Source: Actinomadura luzonensis
Lineage (GTDB): Bacteria > Actinomycetota > Actinomycetes > Streptosporangiales > Streptosporangiaceae
Direction of reading: 5' to 3'
DNA length: 64,000 nt
Assembly (NCBI RefSeq): GCF_022664455.2
Contig: NZ_JAKRKC020000003.1
Coordinates: 992,001-1,056,000 of the forward strand
A program made the position numbers and the translations under genes. A model generated the notes under the pieces. It searched no databases, had not been told where the DNA came from, and saw only the letters and a program-made list of their open reading frames with translations. Below, in pieces: positions 1 through 7,540 of this stretch. Each line of letters begins with the position of its first letter. Positions within the stretch are counted from its first letter, which is position 1.

Positions 1-45
1 CTGCTCGGCGCCCGCACCTTCGCCGAGGCGCCGATCGGCCTGTGA
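1..45 (+). CDS. 3' end of an upstream gene
   Basis: An open frame enters from the left edge, encodes the last 14 residues LLGARTFAEAPIGL and stops with TGA. The in-frame G/C third positions fit coding sequence. Too little is left to assign a family. About 240 bases without a supportable gene follow before the LysR gene; that gap holds short GC-rich direct repeats (GCGCGGGCAGGAG twice within 52-86) and nothing else I can name. Confidence 0.4.
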   Translation: MLGARTFAEAPIGL

Positions 46-288
46 GCGCAGGCGCGGGCAGGAGGTCGAGAGCGCGCGGGCAGGAGCCCGGCGCCGAGGG
101 CGGAGGCCCGGGGCCGAGGGCTGGGGCCGGCTGACGGCGCGGGAGCCGAAGCCGGCAAGGCCCTGAAACCCCAGGAGCCCCATGCCAAGGGTCCGGTCGG
201 CGGGACCACGGGTCGGTGAGGCTGCAGCCGGCGGGGCTGCGGGGCGGTGGGTGGTAGGGCGGGGCTCTTACCGCCGTAGCATGGCGGT

Positions 289-1200
289 GTGGAGCTGCGT
301 CAGCTGCGGTACTTCGTCGCGGTGGCCGAGGAGCTGAACTTCGGGCGGGCCGCCGGGCGGTTGCTGATCGCCGGCCCATCGTTGTCCCAGCAGATCAAGG
401 CGCTGGAGCGCGATCTGGGGGTGCGGCTGTTCGACCGGGATCGGCGCTCCGTGGCGCTCACCCCGGCCGGTGCCGCGCTGCTGCCCGACGCCCGGGCGTT
501 GCTGGAGCGGGCCGACGCGTTGCGGAACCGGGCGCGCAGGTTGTCCGGCTCGGCGCCGGTCCGGCTCGGGTACGTGAACTGGCTGCCGCCCGACCTGACC
601 ACGCGTGCCGCGGCGGCGGCGCAGGTGCATCTGGACGCCTGGGTGGCGCCGTCCCACACGCAGGCGGCCAGGGTCGCCGACGGCGGGCTCGACCTGGCGG
701 TCTGCTGGATCCGCCGGGCCGATCTGGAGCGGCTGGGCCTGCGCGCCCGGCTGCTCGGCGCCGACCGCCTGTACGCGGTGGCGACGGGCCACGACACCGG
801 CCCGGTCAAGGCCGCGGGGACCGCCGTGCTCCTCGACGACGACGCCACTTCCTGGTCGTCGTGGAACGTCTACGCGGAGGAGCTGGCCCGGCGGACTGGG
901 GCCCGCGCGGTGCGCATCTCCGACGGCGGGATCACCGGCCCGGCCTTCTTCGACCACGTACGCCGCAGCCGCCGCCCCGTCGTCAACTCGCCCAAGGGCC
1001 AGACCGCCCCGCTGCCGCCGGACCTGGTGCGGCGGCCGGTGGTCGCGCCGGAGGTGTACTGGACGTGGTCCCTGGTGTGGCGGCGGAGCGAGGTCCGCAC
1101 CTCGGTGCTCGCGGTCGTGGAGGCCCTGCGGGAGGACGGCGACCTGGGCGTCCACGGCCCTGACGCGTGGCTCCCGGAGGACGACCCGCACCGGCGTTAG
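289..1200 (+). CDS. LysR family transcriptional regulator
   Basis: The 303-residue protein has the standard LysR length. The N-terminal winged helix-turn-helix (residues 1-60) reads MELRQLRYFVAVAEELNFGR, then AAGRLLIAGPSLSQQIKALE and LGVRLFDRDRRSVALTPAG, which is the classical LysR signature. The remainder, from about residue 88, is the periplasmic-binding-protein-like effector domain. The GTG start was chosen because it begins exactly at the family N-terminus; no strong ribosome-binding site precedes it. It is followed on the same strand by an SDR/SnoaL/VOC operon 160 bases downstream, which is the likely target, although LysR proteins more often control a divergent gene. The effector is unknown. 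Confidence 0.9.
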   Translation: MELRQLRYFVAVAEELNFGRAAGRLLIAGPSLSQQIKALERDLGVRLFDRDRRSVALTPAGAALLPDARALLERADALRNRARRLSGSAPVRLGYVNWLPPDLTTRAAAAAQVHLDAWVAPSHTQAARVADGGLDLAVCWIRRADLERLGLRARLLGADRLYAVATGHDTGPVKAAGTAVLLDDDATSWSSWNVYAEELARRTGARAVRISDGGITGPAFFDHVRRSRRPVVNSPKGQTAPLPPDLVRRPVVAPEVYWTWSLVWRRSEVRTSVLAVVEALREDGDLGVHGPDAWLPEDDPHRR

Positions 1201-1217
1201 CCTGCGGTGGGAGCTTT

Positions 1218-1234
1218 CTCCTACCAGGTAGGAG
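1218..1234. promoter_or_regulatory. 8-bp-arm palindrome downstream of lysR
   Basis: CTCCTACC-A-GGTAGGAG is a perfect inverted repeat with a one-base centre, 18 bases after the LysR stop codon. It contains the T-N11-A form favoured by LysR proteins and lies upstream of the SDR operon, so it may be a LysR binding site. A short terminator stem is the alternative, but no T-run follows. Confidence 0.4.
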
Positions 1235-1312
1235 GTTCCCGGTCCCGGCGAAGGGGTCCTGACGCGTTGACCTGTTTGCGCACGCGCCTTACCTTCACAA
1301 GCACGAAAGAAA

Positions 1313-1330
1313 TAGACGACCGGTTGTCTA
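1313..1330. promoter_or_regulatory. TetR-type operator before the SDR operon
   Basis: TAGACGACCGGTTGTCTA is an 18-bp near-perfect palindrome; only one base pair breaks symmetry. It ends 32 bases before the SDR start codon. The form TAGACnACCGGTnGTCTA resembles operators of actinobacterial TetR/AcrR repressors. No TetR gene is next to it, so either a distant repressor or the LysR protein uses it. Confidence 0.5.
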
Positions 1331-1362
1331 GGTAGTGGATCGGTCGAGGAGGAGGGTTCCCA

Positions 1363-2079
1363 GTGAGCGTTCAGCAGCAGCAGAAGGTGGCCATCGTGAC
1401 CGGCGCGTCGCAGGGCATCGGGGCCGGCGTCGTCGCGGCGTACCGCAAGCTCGGCTACGCCGTCGTCGCCGTGTCGCGCACCATCGGCGCCTCGGACGAC
1501 CCGGACGTCATCGCCGTCCGGGGCGACGTCGCCGACCGGGAGACCGCCGAGCGCGCGGTCGCCGCGGCCGTCGAGCGGTACGGCCGGGTGGACACCCTGG
1601 TCAACAACGCCGGCGTGTTCGTCGCCAAGCCGTTCACCGACTACACCGTGGACGACTACGCCGCCGTCACCGCCGTGAACCTCGACGGCTTCTTCCACAT
1701 CACCCAGCTCGCCGTCGAGCGCATGCTGGAGCGGGGCGGCGGCCACGTGGTCACCATCACCACGAGCCTGGTCGACAACCCCGACTCCCGCGTCCCGTCC
1801 GTGCTGGCCTCGCTGACCAAGGGCGGCCTCCAGGCCGCCACCAGGTCCCTGGCCATCGAGTACGCCACGCGCGGCGTGCGCGTCAACGCCGTGTCGCCGG
1901 GCACGATCAAGACGCCCATGCACCCGGCGGAGACCCACGAAGCCCTCGCGGCGCTGCACCCGGTGGGCCGGATGGGCGAGCCGGGCGACATCGTGGACGC
2001 GGTCGTGTTCCTGGAGAACGCGCCGTTCGTGACCGGCGAGATCCTGCATGTCGACGGCGGCATGAGCGCGGGCCACTGA
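1363..2079 (+). CDS. SDR family oxidoreductase lacking the catalytic Tyr
   Basis: This 238-residue short-chain dehydrogenase carries the Rossmann cofactor motif TGASQGIG (residues 12-19), the structural NNAG motif and the C-terminal VNAVSPGTIKTPM and VTGEILHVDGGMSAGH segments typical of classical SDRs. The active-site region is odd: where YxxxK is expected the sequence reads ASLTK, so the Lys is present but the Tyr position is Ala. Redox activity may therefore be lost or use another residue. The GTG start follows a strong GAGGAGGAGG at 1346-1355. It heads an operon with the SnoaL-like and probably the VOC gene, downstream of two palindromes that probably regulate it. Confidence 0.88.
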   Translation: MSVQQQQKVAIVTGASQGIGAGVVAAYRKLGYAVVAVSRTIGASDDPDVIAVRGDVADRETAERAVAAAVERYGRVDTLVNNAGVFVAKPFTDYTVDDYAAVTAVNLDGFFHITQLAVERMLERGGGHVVTITTSLVDNPDSRVPSVLASLTKGGLQAATRSLAIEYATRGVRVNAVSPGTIKTPMHPAETHEALAALHPVGRMGEPGDIVDAVVFLENAPFVTGEILHVDGGMSAGH

Positions 2080-2106
2080 CCCGGCCCCGCGGGAAGGAGG
2101 AGCCCG

Positions 2107-2466
2107 ATGAGCAAGGAAGCCGTGCTCAGGGACGTACTCGACCGGTGGCGGGCCGGCCTGGCCGCCCACGAGCCACAGCAGGTCGCGGCCCTGTTCACCG
2201 AGGACGCGATCTTCCAGGGTCTGCGCCCCTACAGCGTCGGCCGGGACGGCGTCGCCGCCTACTACGACGCCCAGCCGCCGGGGCTGGCCGCGGCCTACCG
2301 CGTCCTGGAGATCAAGGAGCCGGCGGACGATCTCGTGCTCGGCTACCTGGCCGTGGACTTCACGTTCACCGACCGGCCCGCCCTGCACGTCAACCTCGGC
2401 GTCCTGCTGCGGCGGACGGCGGAGGGCTGGCGCATCGCCCACTACCAGGTCTCCCACCTCGACTGA
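2107..2466 (+). CDS. SnoaL-like / NTF2-fold protein
   Basis: This 119-residue protein has the NTF2-like cone fold pattern: an N-terminal helix (VLDRWRAGLAAHEPQQVAAL), FTEDAIFQG, GRDGVAAYYD and the closing strands GWRIAHYQVSHLD. This arrangement matches the SgcJ/EcaC and SnoaL-like groups, which include polyketide cyclases, isomerases and many proteins without known activity. It lies 27 bases after the SDR with its own AGGAGG at 2096-2101, so the two are very likely co-transcribed. No catalytic residue can be assigned with confidence. Confidence 0.8.
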   Translation: MSKEAVLRDVLDRWRAGLAAHEPQQVAALFTEDAIFQGLRPYSVGRDGVAAYYDAQPPGLAAAYRVLEIKEPADDLVLGYLAVDFTFTDRPALHVNLGVLLRRTAEGWRIAHYQVSHLD

Positions 2467-2538
2467 ATTTTCCGTAATTACGGGATCGCCACGTTTCAAA
2501 CCGGGCATGTCGCAACAAAGCGCACAGGAGGCGCAATC

Positions 2539-3156
2539 ATGGACATGAAGCTCGAAGTAGTCGTGGTACCGGTCGCCGACGTCGACCGGGCCAAGGACTT
2601 CTACACCGGACTCGGCTGGCGGCTCGACGCCGACGTCGCCACCGACGGGGACTTCCGGGTGGTGCAGGTGACCCCGCCCGGCTCGCCGGCCTCGGTCATC
2701 TTCGGCAGCTCGGTCACCGCGCAGGCGCCGGGCACGGCCCAGGGCCTGCACCTCGTCGTGGACGACATCGAGGCCGCCCACGCCGAGCTCCAGCGGCTCG
2801 GCGCCGGGCCGAGCGAGGTCTTCCACGACGCCGGCGGGGTCTTCCACCACGCCGGCACCGACGCCCGGGTGCCCGGGCCGGACCCGGAGCGCGGCAGCTA
2901 CGGCTCGTTCCTGTCCTTCAGCGACCCCGACGGCAACGGCTGGGTCCTGCAGGAGGTCACCACCAGGCTCCCGGGACGCCTGGACGCCTCGGCCACCACG
3001 TTCGCCTCGGCCGCCGACCTCGCGGCCGCGCTGCGCCGGGCCGCCGCCGCGCACGGCGAGCACGAGAAGCACATCGGCGCGGAGGACCCCGACTGGCCCG
3101 ACTGGTACGCCGACTACCTGGTCCGCGAGCAGACCGGCGGCGAGCCACCGGAATGA
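2539..3156 (+). CDS. VOC family (glyoxalase-fold) protein
   Basis: This 205-residue protein has two vicinal-oxygen-chelate modules in its first 145 residues: MKLEVVVVPVADVDRAKDFY opens the first beta-alpha-beta-beta-beta unit, and GLHLVVDDIEAAHAEL with FSDPDGNGWVLQEV forms the second. Candidate metal ligands are His in GLHLVV and Glu in LQEV. The C-terminal 60 residues, rich in Ala and containing PDWPDWYADYLV, are an extension often seen in actinobacterial members that ends a small helical domain. A good AGGAGG (2526-2531) precedes the ATG. It probably belongs to the SDR-SnoaL unit, separated by 72 bases. The substrate is unknown. Confidence 0.85.
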   Translation: MDMKLEVVVVPVADVDRAKDFYTGLGWRLDADVATDGDFRVVQVTPPGSPASVIFGSSVTAQAPGTAQGLHLVVDDIEAAHAELQRLGAGPSEVFHDAGGVFHHAGTDARVPGPDPERGSYGSFLSFSDPDGNGWVLQEVTTRLPGRLDASATTFASAADLAAALRRAAAAHGEHEKHIGAEDPDWPDWYADYLVREQTGGEPPE

Positions 3157-3205
3157 ACGCCCACCCGGCCGCGCGCTGCGGGGCGGCATCGCGTCCGGCC
3201 CGGCG

Positions 3206-3826
3206 TCAGGAGGAGCAGGGCGGCGTGCCGGGCCAGGCCGGGTCGCGTCCCAGGTAGGCGAGCAGCCGGGCGCCGGGGGACGCGCCCGGGACGACGCGGC
3301 GCGGCGCCCCGAACCGGTGCGGCCGGTCGGCGGGCGTCACGAAGAGCCGGGCCAGGTCCAGCAGCTCGGCGGCCGTCAGCGGCGGGATCGGCCGGTGCTC
3401 GCCGCAGGCCCGCGCGATGTCCCAGCCGTGCACCGCGATCTCGATCGCGCCCACCGCGGCCACCATCGGGCTGGTCAGGTGCCGGTCGCCGATGGAGACC
3501 GGGCCGCCGCTGATCACGTTCGCCCAGGTGCCGAGCACCTCCGTCGCGTCGTCCCTGACGAGCAGGGCCAGGTCGCCGCCGCGGGCGGCCCTCCTGGCGC
3601 CGACCGGCTCGGGCACCAGGGCGACGTCGCCGGTGGCGGCCTCGTTCAGTGCCCGCAGTGAGCCGGTGACGTGCGTCAGGAGCCGCTGCAGGGTCCAGCC
3701 GGCGCACGGGGTGGGGCGGCAGAGCATGTCCGGGCTCACCACCCGCAGGCTGCCGAGGGTGTAGTCGATGGCGCGTTCCAGCAGGGCCACGCCTGCCGTC
3801 AGGGCCCGTTCCCGTTCGCCGTTCAT
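3206..3826 (-). CDS. TIGR03086-type DinB-like protein
   Basis: This 206-residue protein matches the actinobacterial TIGR03086 group, related to DinB and to the mycothiol-dependent maleylpyruvate isomerase N-terminal domain. The diagnostic features are TPCAGWTLQRLLTHVTGSL near residue 40 and AAVGAIEIAVHGWDIARACG near residue 130, which hold the His ligands of the four-helix-bundle metal site. Members are thought to be thiol-dependent metalloenzymes; no substrate is known for this one. It is convergent with the VOC gene, 49 bases apart, and is transcribed alone. A second relative of this superfamily is at 17958-18752. Confidence 0.82.
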   Translation of the reverse strand: MNGERERALTAGVALLERAIDYTLGSLRVVSPDMLCRPTPCAGWTLQRLLTHVTGSLRALNEAATGDVALVPEPVGARRAARGGDLALLVRDDATEVLGTWANVISGGPVSIGDRHLTSPMVAAVGAIEIAVHGWDIARACGEHRPIPPLTAAELLDLARLFVTPADRPHRFGAPRRVVPGASPGARLLAYLGRDPAWPGTPPCSS

Positions 3827-3843
3827 AGGTCGCCTCCTCGTAC

Positions 3844-4170
3844 GTGCAGACCGGCGCGGCGCGGGAAAGTCATCGGCGGGCCGTAGGCTCGGATCCGGCC
3901 GACCGCTGCCGCCCGCGCGGGTCGGGGCCGCTGCCGGTGGTGCTGGTCCGCACCCCGTACGGCAAGGACCGGCCCGACGCGCGGGGCCTGGCGCGGACGC
4001 TGGCCAGGCGCGGCATGCAGGTCGCGGGCGGGGCGTTCCCGCGCTTCGCGCGCAACCACGGCACGGGAGAGGGGGTGGCGCGGGCGGTGCGGACGCAGGT
4101 GACCCGCTTCGAGGTCTTCCACGACCCCGGGCGCCCGTCCTTCCTGACGCTGCCCGTCTTCGGCGGCTGA
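3844..4170 (+). pseudogene. Remnant of a CocE/NonD hydrolase, internal deletion
   Basis: The 108-codon frame joins two distant parts of an X-prolyl dipeptidyl peptidase / CocE-NonD family hydrolase. From about 3931 it reads LPVVLVRTPYGKDRPD and LARTLARRGMQVAGGAF, the segment just after the family N-terminus. It then passes to VTRFEVFHDPGRPSFLTLPV, which resembles the very C-terminal strand of the same family. The catalytic Ser-Asp-His core (roughly 400 residues in intact members) is absent, and the first 29 codons look non-coding in character. I infer one large in-frame deletion in a dead gene. A small real protein is the alternative but less likely. Confidence 0.55.
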
Positions 4171-4225
4171 CGCCTCCGCCGGAACCTCGCGTCGCCTGCC
4201 GGTGTAAGGGGGGCGAGGAGGTTCG

Positions 4226-4774
4226 ATGAGACGGATCATGGTGTCGTTCGTGGCGGTCTTGGCGATCAGCGGGTGCGGGGCCGGCGCGGCGGCTCCGCGG
4301 CCGGACGCGCGGGCGTCAGGCAGGCCGCCAGGGACGAGCGCGCAGGCGTCAGGCACACCACCGGCGACGGACGCGCGGGCGACGGCGACGCCGGGCCCCA
4401 CCGCCACCGTCGCGGGGGCCGGGTGCGAGGGGTCGCCGGTGCTGCAGGGCGAGGGGTTCCCCGAGGTGAAGGGCGTCGGCGAGGGCGTGGAGCTGTGGGG
4501 GCTGCTGTTCGCGGAGACCCCGTTGCGGCACGGCGCGGAAATCAAGATCGTCTGGCGGATGACCGGGGACGGCCCGCTGCGCGAGGTCCGGGCGACGCTC
4601 CCGGACGGCACCCGCGCCAAGCTCGCCTGGGGCCCGGAGGAACACGGCGGGTCGAGCTGGCACCGCCCCGGCCAGGAGTGGGGCACCGGCTTCGTCTTCC
4701 CCCGGCGCGGCTGCTGGAAGGTCGAGCTGACCCGTGACCGCGGCAGGGGTCACGCCTGGCTGCGGGTGCGGTAG
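4226..4774 (+). CDS. Putative lipoprotein, unknown function
   Basis: This 182-residue protein starts with a lipoprotein signal: MRRIMVSFVAVLAISGCG, where ISGC is the lipobox and Cys-17 the lipidation site. A 55-residue Ala/Pro/Thr-rich disordered linker follows, with repeats of the form ARASG-PP and ATATPGPT. The folded part (residues 70-182) contains GSPVLQGEGFPEVKG, EIKIVWRMTGDGP and a closing RRGCWKVELTRDRG; it looks like a beta-rich domain with two cysteines that could pair. I do not recognise the domain. GAGGAGG at 4215-4221 supports the ATG. It appears monocistronic. Confidence 0.75.
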   Translation: MRRIMVSFVAVLAISGCGAGAAAPRPDARASGRPPGTSAQASGTPPATDARATATPGPTATVAGAGCEGSPVLQGEGFPEVKGVGEGVELWGLLFAETPLRHGAEIKIVWRMTGDGPLREVRATLPDGTRAKLAWGPEEHGGSSWHRPGQEWGTGFVFPRRGCWKVELTRDRGRGHAWLRVR

Positions 4775-4868
4775 CGGCCTTAAGCAGGCGGGAAGGAGAC
4801 CGTAAGCTCTGCCGTCCAGGGTTGAGTCATCCCGAACGAACGACGAGAACGACGGAAGGCAGCGTTCC

Positions 4869-5420
4869 ATGCGCAAGCTCCTGCTCCAGGTCCAGGTCAG
4901 CGCCGACGGCTACATGGCCGGCCCGAACGGCGAGATGGACTGGCTGGCCCACCCCTGGACCGCCGACCTGAACGCGCACATCAACGCGCTCACCGCGAAG
5001 GTCGACGGCATCGTGCTCGGCCGCCGGCTCGCCGAGGGCTTCATCCCGGCCTGGGCCGCCGGCCCCGAGGGCGAGGACCAGGAGTCCATCGACTGGATGA
5101 ACAACACGCCCAAGGTCGTGATCTCCCGCAGCCTCACCGAGTCGCCGTGGGAGAACACGACCGTCGCCGGCGGCGACCTCGCCGCGACGATCGGCGAGCT
5201 GAAGTCCCGCGAGGGCGGCGACCTCGTCGTCTACGGCGGCGGCACCCTCGTCGCGAGCCTGGCCGAGGCGAACCTGATCGACGAGTACCACCTGTTCGTC
5301 AACCCGGTCGCGCTCGGCGGCGGCATGCCGGTGTTCCCCGGCCGCCGGGAGCTGCGCCTGGTCGCCGCCGACGCGTTCGACTGCGGCATCACGGCGCTGC
5401 ACTACGAGCCGAGGCGCTGA
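4869..5420 (+). CDS. Dihydrofolate reductase family protein (RibD C-terminal type)
   Basis: This 183-residue protein belongs to the RibD-C/DHFR-like family rather than to housekeeping FolA. It begins RKLLLQVQVSADGYMAGPNG, has GIVLGRRLAEGF and TPKVVISRSL in the middle, and then GGDLVVYGGGTLVASL with LIDEYHLFVNPVALGGG near the end. The last two are the NADPH-binding and C-terminal signatures of this family. Members are small NADPH-dependent reductases, mostly uncharacterised. The ATG follows GGAAGG at 4855-4860. Its 3' end overlaps that of the histidine kinase on the other strand by 19 bases. Confidence 0.88.
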   Translation: MRKLLLQVQVSADGYMAGPNGEMDWLAHPWTADLNAHINALTAKVDGIVLGRRLAEGFIPAWAAGPEGEDQESIDWMNNTPKVVISRSLTESPWENTTVAGGDLAATIGELKSREGGDLVVYGGGTLVASLAEANLIDEYHLFVNPVALGGGMPVFPGRRELRLVAADAFDCGITALHYEPRR

Positions 5421-7447
5421 CCGGACCGGTCCTGGTCCCGGCCAGGACCGGGCGCGGGCAGGGGGAGCATGACCTCCACGGTGGTGCCCTTCCCCGGCTC
5501 GCCGGTGATGAGGCAGATCCCGCCCAGCTCCGCCGTGCGCTCGCGCATCGAGGCGAGCCCGACGCCCGCGCGGCGCTCCGGCGGCAGGCCGACGCCGTCG
5601 TCGGCGATCAGCAGGCGCAGCACCTCGGGGTCGCGGCGCAGCTCGACCCGGACGCGGGTGGCCTTCGCGTGCCGCCGGACGTTGGTCAGCGCCTCCTGCG
5701 TGATCCGGTAGACGGCCACCTCGGCGGCGGCGGGCAGGCCGGCCAGGTCGCCCTCGGCGCTCACCTCCGTGACCGGGCCGCCCGGGTCGCCGGGGCCGGC
5801 CAGCGCCGCGACGGCGGCGGCCAGGCCCAGGTCGTCCAGGGCGGGCGGGCGCAGGTCGTGGACGAGCCGGCGGATGTCGCCGGTGACCGCGTCCATGCCG
5901 GAACGCAGCTCGCGCAGCAGGTCGTCGGCCGCCTCCGGGGAGCTCTTCAGGCTGATCCTGGCCATGTTGACGGTCATCGCCATGTCGCTGAGCGTGCGGC
6001 CGAGGCCGTCGTGCAGGTCGCGGCGCAGCCGCCGCCGCTCCTCCTCGCGGGCGGCGAGGATGCGCTCGCGCGAGCGTTGCAGGTCGGCGGCCATGCGGAC
6101 GGCGTGCGCCACGTCGGCCGCGTACGGGACCAGCGTGGCCAGCACCCGCTCGTCGTGCGCGGCCGGGAAGCGGCGCGGGGTGGGCGGCCCGACCAGCAGC
6201 CGCCCGACCCGCTCGCCGTGCCAGACCAGCGGCACCTCGCGCGGCGCGTCCCCGACCTGCCCGCTGACCTGCGCGCCGCCCCGCTCACCGCCGGGCACCT
6301 CGACCGCGACGCCCTGCACCGCCAGGCCCTCGCGCAGCATGCCCAGCACCGACGCCAGCGCCTGCGCGGGATCGCCCCGGCGCACCTCCCGCACCAGCCG
6401 CTCGGCCAGCAGCCGCGGATCGCCGACGGGCCCGTAGAGCAGCCGGTCGACGGCACGTTGCAACGCCCGCCGCAACGGCTGGAAGAACGCGCCGATGAAC
6501 AACGCGGCGGCGAGTCCGGCGAGCTGGTGGTAGCCGGCCACCAGCAGGCTCGACACCCCGGCCACGCCGAAGTAGACCAGTCCGGCCGCGCCCGCCAGCC
6601 CGGCCGCGACGAACGTCCTGCTGATGACGGTGTCGATGCCGTACAGCCGGTACCGCATCACCGCGAACACCAGCGCGACCGGGATGAACCCGGCCCAGAC
6701 CACCTGCATCCAGTACAGGCCGGGCACCGCCACGCCCACCAGCATGAACACGATGTAGCCCGCGAAGGCGAACAGCGGCCAGCCGATCTGCCGCCGTCCG
6801 GCGGGGCCGGCCCGGCGGAACCGCACCACCAGCGACGACGCCGCGAACGGCACCGTCGCCAGCACCCCCGTCCAGGCCACCGCCCCGATCATCTCGGAGT
6901 AGGGCGCGAGCGCGGGAAGCTGCAGCGGGTTCGGGATGACGGCGGGCAGCGGGTAGCCCTGGGGCGGCGGGTCGGGCCGCAGGAACTGGCGGGCCGTCTC
7001 GACGCCGACGGACACCGCGCCCAGCGCCACCACCGCCCGCCAGCGCCGCGAGGGCAGCCTGCCGTCCGGGGAGCAGAGCGGCAGCAGCACCTCCAGCGCG
7101 AGCGTGCTCGCCGCCCAGCCGGCGTGCGCCGGCAGCCGCCACACCCCCGCCCGCGCCAGGTCGCCGCCCGCCGCCGAGGCCAGCATGACCGCCTGGCACA
7201 GGTCGTGGACCGCGGCGCCGAGCCCGCCCGCGACCATCAGCCACGCCAGCGTGAGCCGGGGCCGGTGGACGACGAGGAACGCGCCGACGGCGGGGAAGGT
7301 CAGCCCGGCCACCGTGAGCGGCGACAACGTGCTCGGCGGCAGCCACTCCGGCGGCAGCCCGGCGAGGACCAGCCTCGCCGCGATCACCAGCGCCGGGCAC
7401 GCCACGGCGAGGACGAGGGCGACCGCCCGGGCTGCCCACGCCATCAC
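5402..7447 (-). CDS. Membrane sensor histidine kinase, NarL-class, orphan
   Basis: This 681-residue kinase has an N-terminal half with several hydrophobic helices, in two clusters (about residues 5-150 and 170-330). A cytoplasmic GAF-like stretch follows, then a HisKA_3 dimerisation domain with ARREEERRRLRRDLHDGLGR, where His-477 or so is the phosphorylation site. The HATPase_c domain contains LTNVRRHAKATRV (N box) and IADDGVGLPPERRAGVGL (G boxes, about residue 615). This class signals to NarL/LuxR-type response regulators, but none is encoded nearby, so the kinase is an orphan within the window. The first ATG of two adjacent Met codons is used. Confidence 0.88.
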   Translation of the reverse strand: MMAWAARAVALVLAVACPALVIAARLVLAGLPPEWLPPSTLSPLTVAGLTFPAVGAFLVVHRPRLTLAWLMVAGGLGAAVHDLCQAVMLASAAGGDLARAGVWRLPAHAGWAASTLALEVLLPLCSPDGRLPSRRWRAVVALGAVSVGVETARQFLRPDPPPQGYPLPAVIPNPLQLPALAPYSEMIGAVAWTGVLATVPFAASSLVVRFRRAGPAGRRQIGWPLFAFAGYIVFMLVGVAVPGLYWMQVVWAGFIPVALVFAVMRYRLYGIDTVISRTFVAAGLAGAAGLVYFGVAGVSSLLVAGYHQLAGLAAALFIGAFFQPLRRALQRAVDRLLYGPVGDPRLLAERLVREVRRGDPAQALASVLGMLREGLAVQGVAVEVPGGERGGAQVSGQVGDAPREVPLVWHGERVGRLLVGPPTPRRFPAAHDERVLATLVPYAADVAHAVRMAADLQRSRERILAAREEERRRLRRDLHDGLGRTLSDMAMTVNMARISLKSSPEAADDLLRELRSGMDAVTGDIRRLVHDLRPPALDDLGLAAAVAALAGPGDPGGPVTEVSAEGDLAGLPAAAEVAVYRITQEALTNVRRHAKATRVRVELRRDPEVLRLLIADDGVGLPPERRAGVGLASMRERTAELGGICLITGEPGKGTTVEVMLPLPAPGPGRDQDRSGQRLGS

Positions 7448-7540
7448 GCCCCCGCTCTCCGGCTCTCGTTCCCCTGCTTCCAGAGTGCCTGCGCGAACGG
7501 GGCGGAAGCGGGCCCGTTACCAACCTGGGACGCGCCCCGG

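Noticed and set aside
268..3189. A very long open frame on the minus strand across the first 3 kb (and similar ones at 5147-9067, 12358-15921 and 12921-16472)
   Set aside because: In GC-rich DNA stop codons are rare, so shadow frames stay open. These are Arg/Gly/Ala-rich, show no domain, and lie opposite or across genes with clear motifs.
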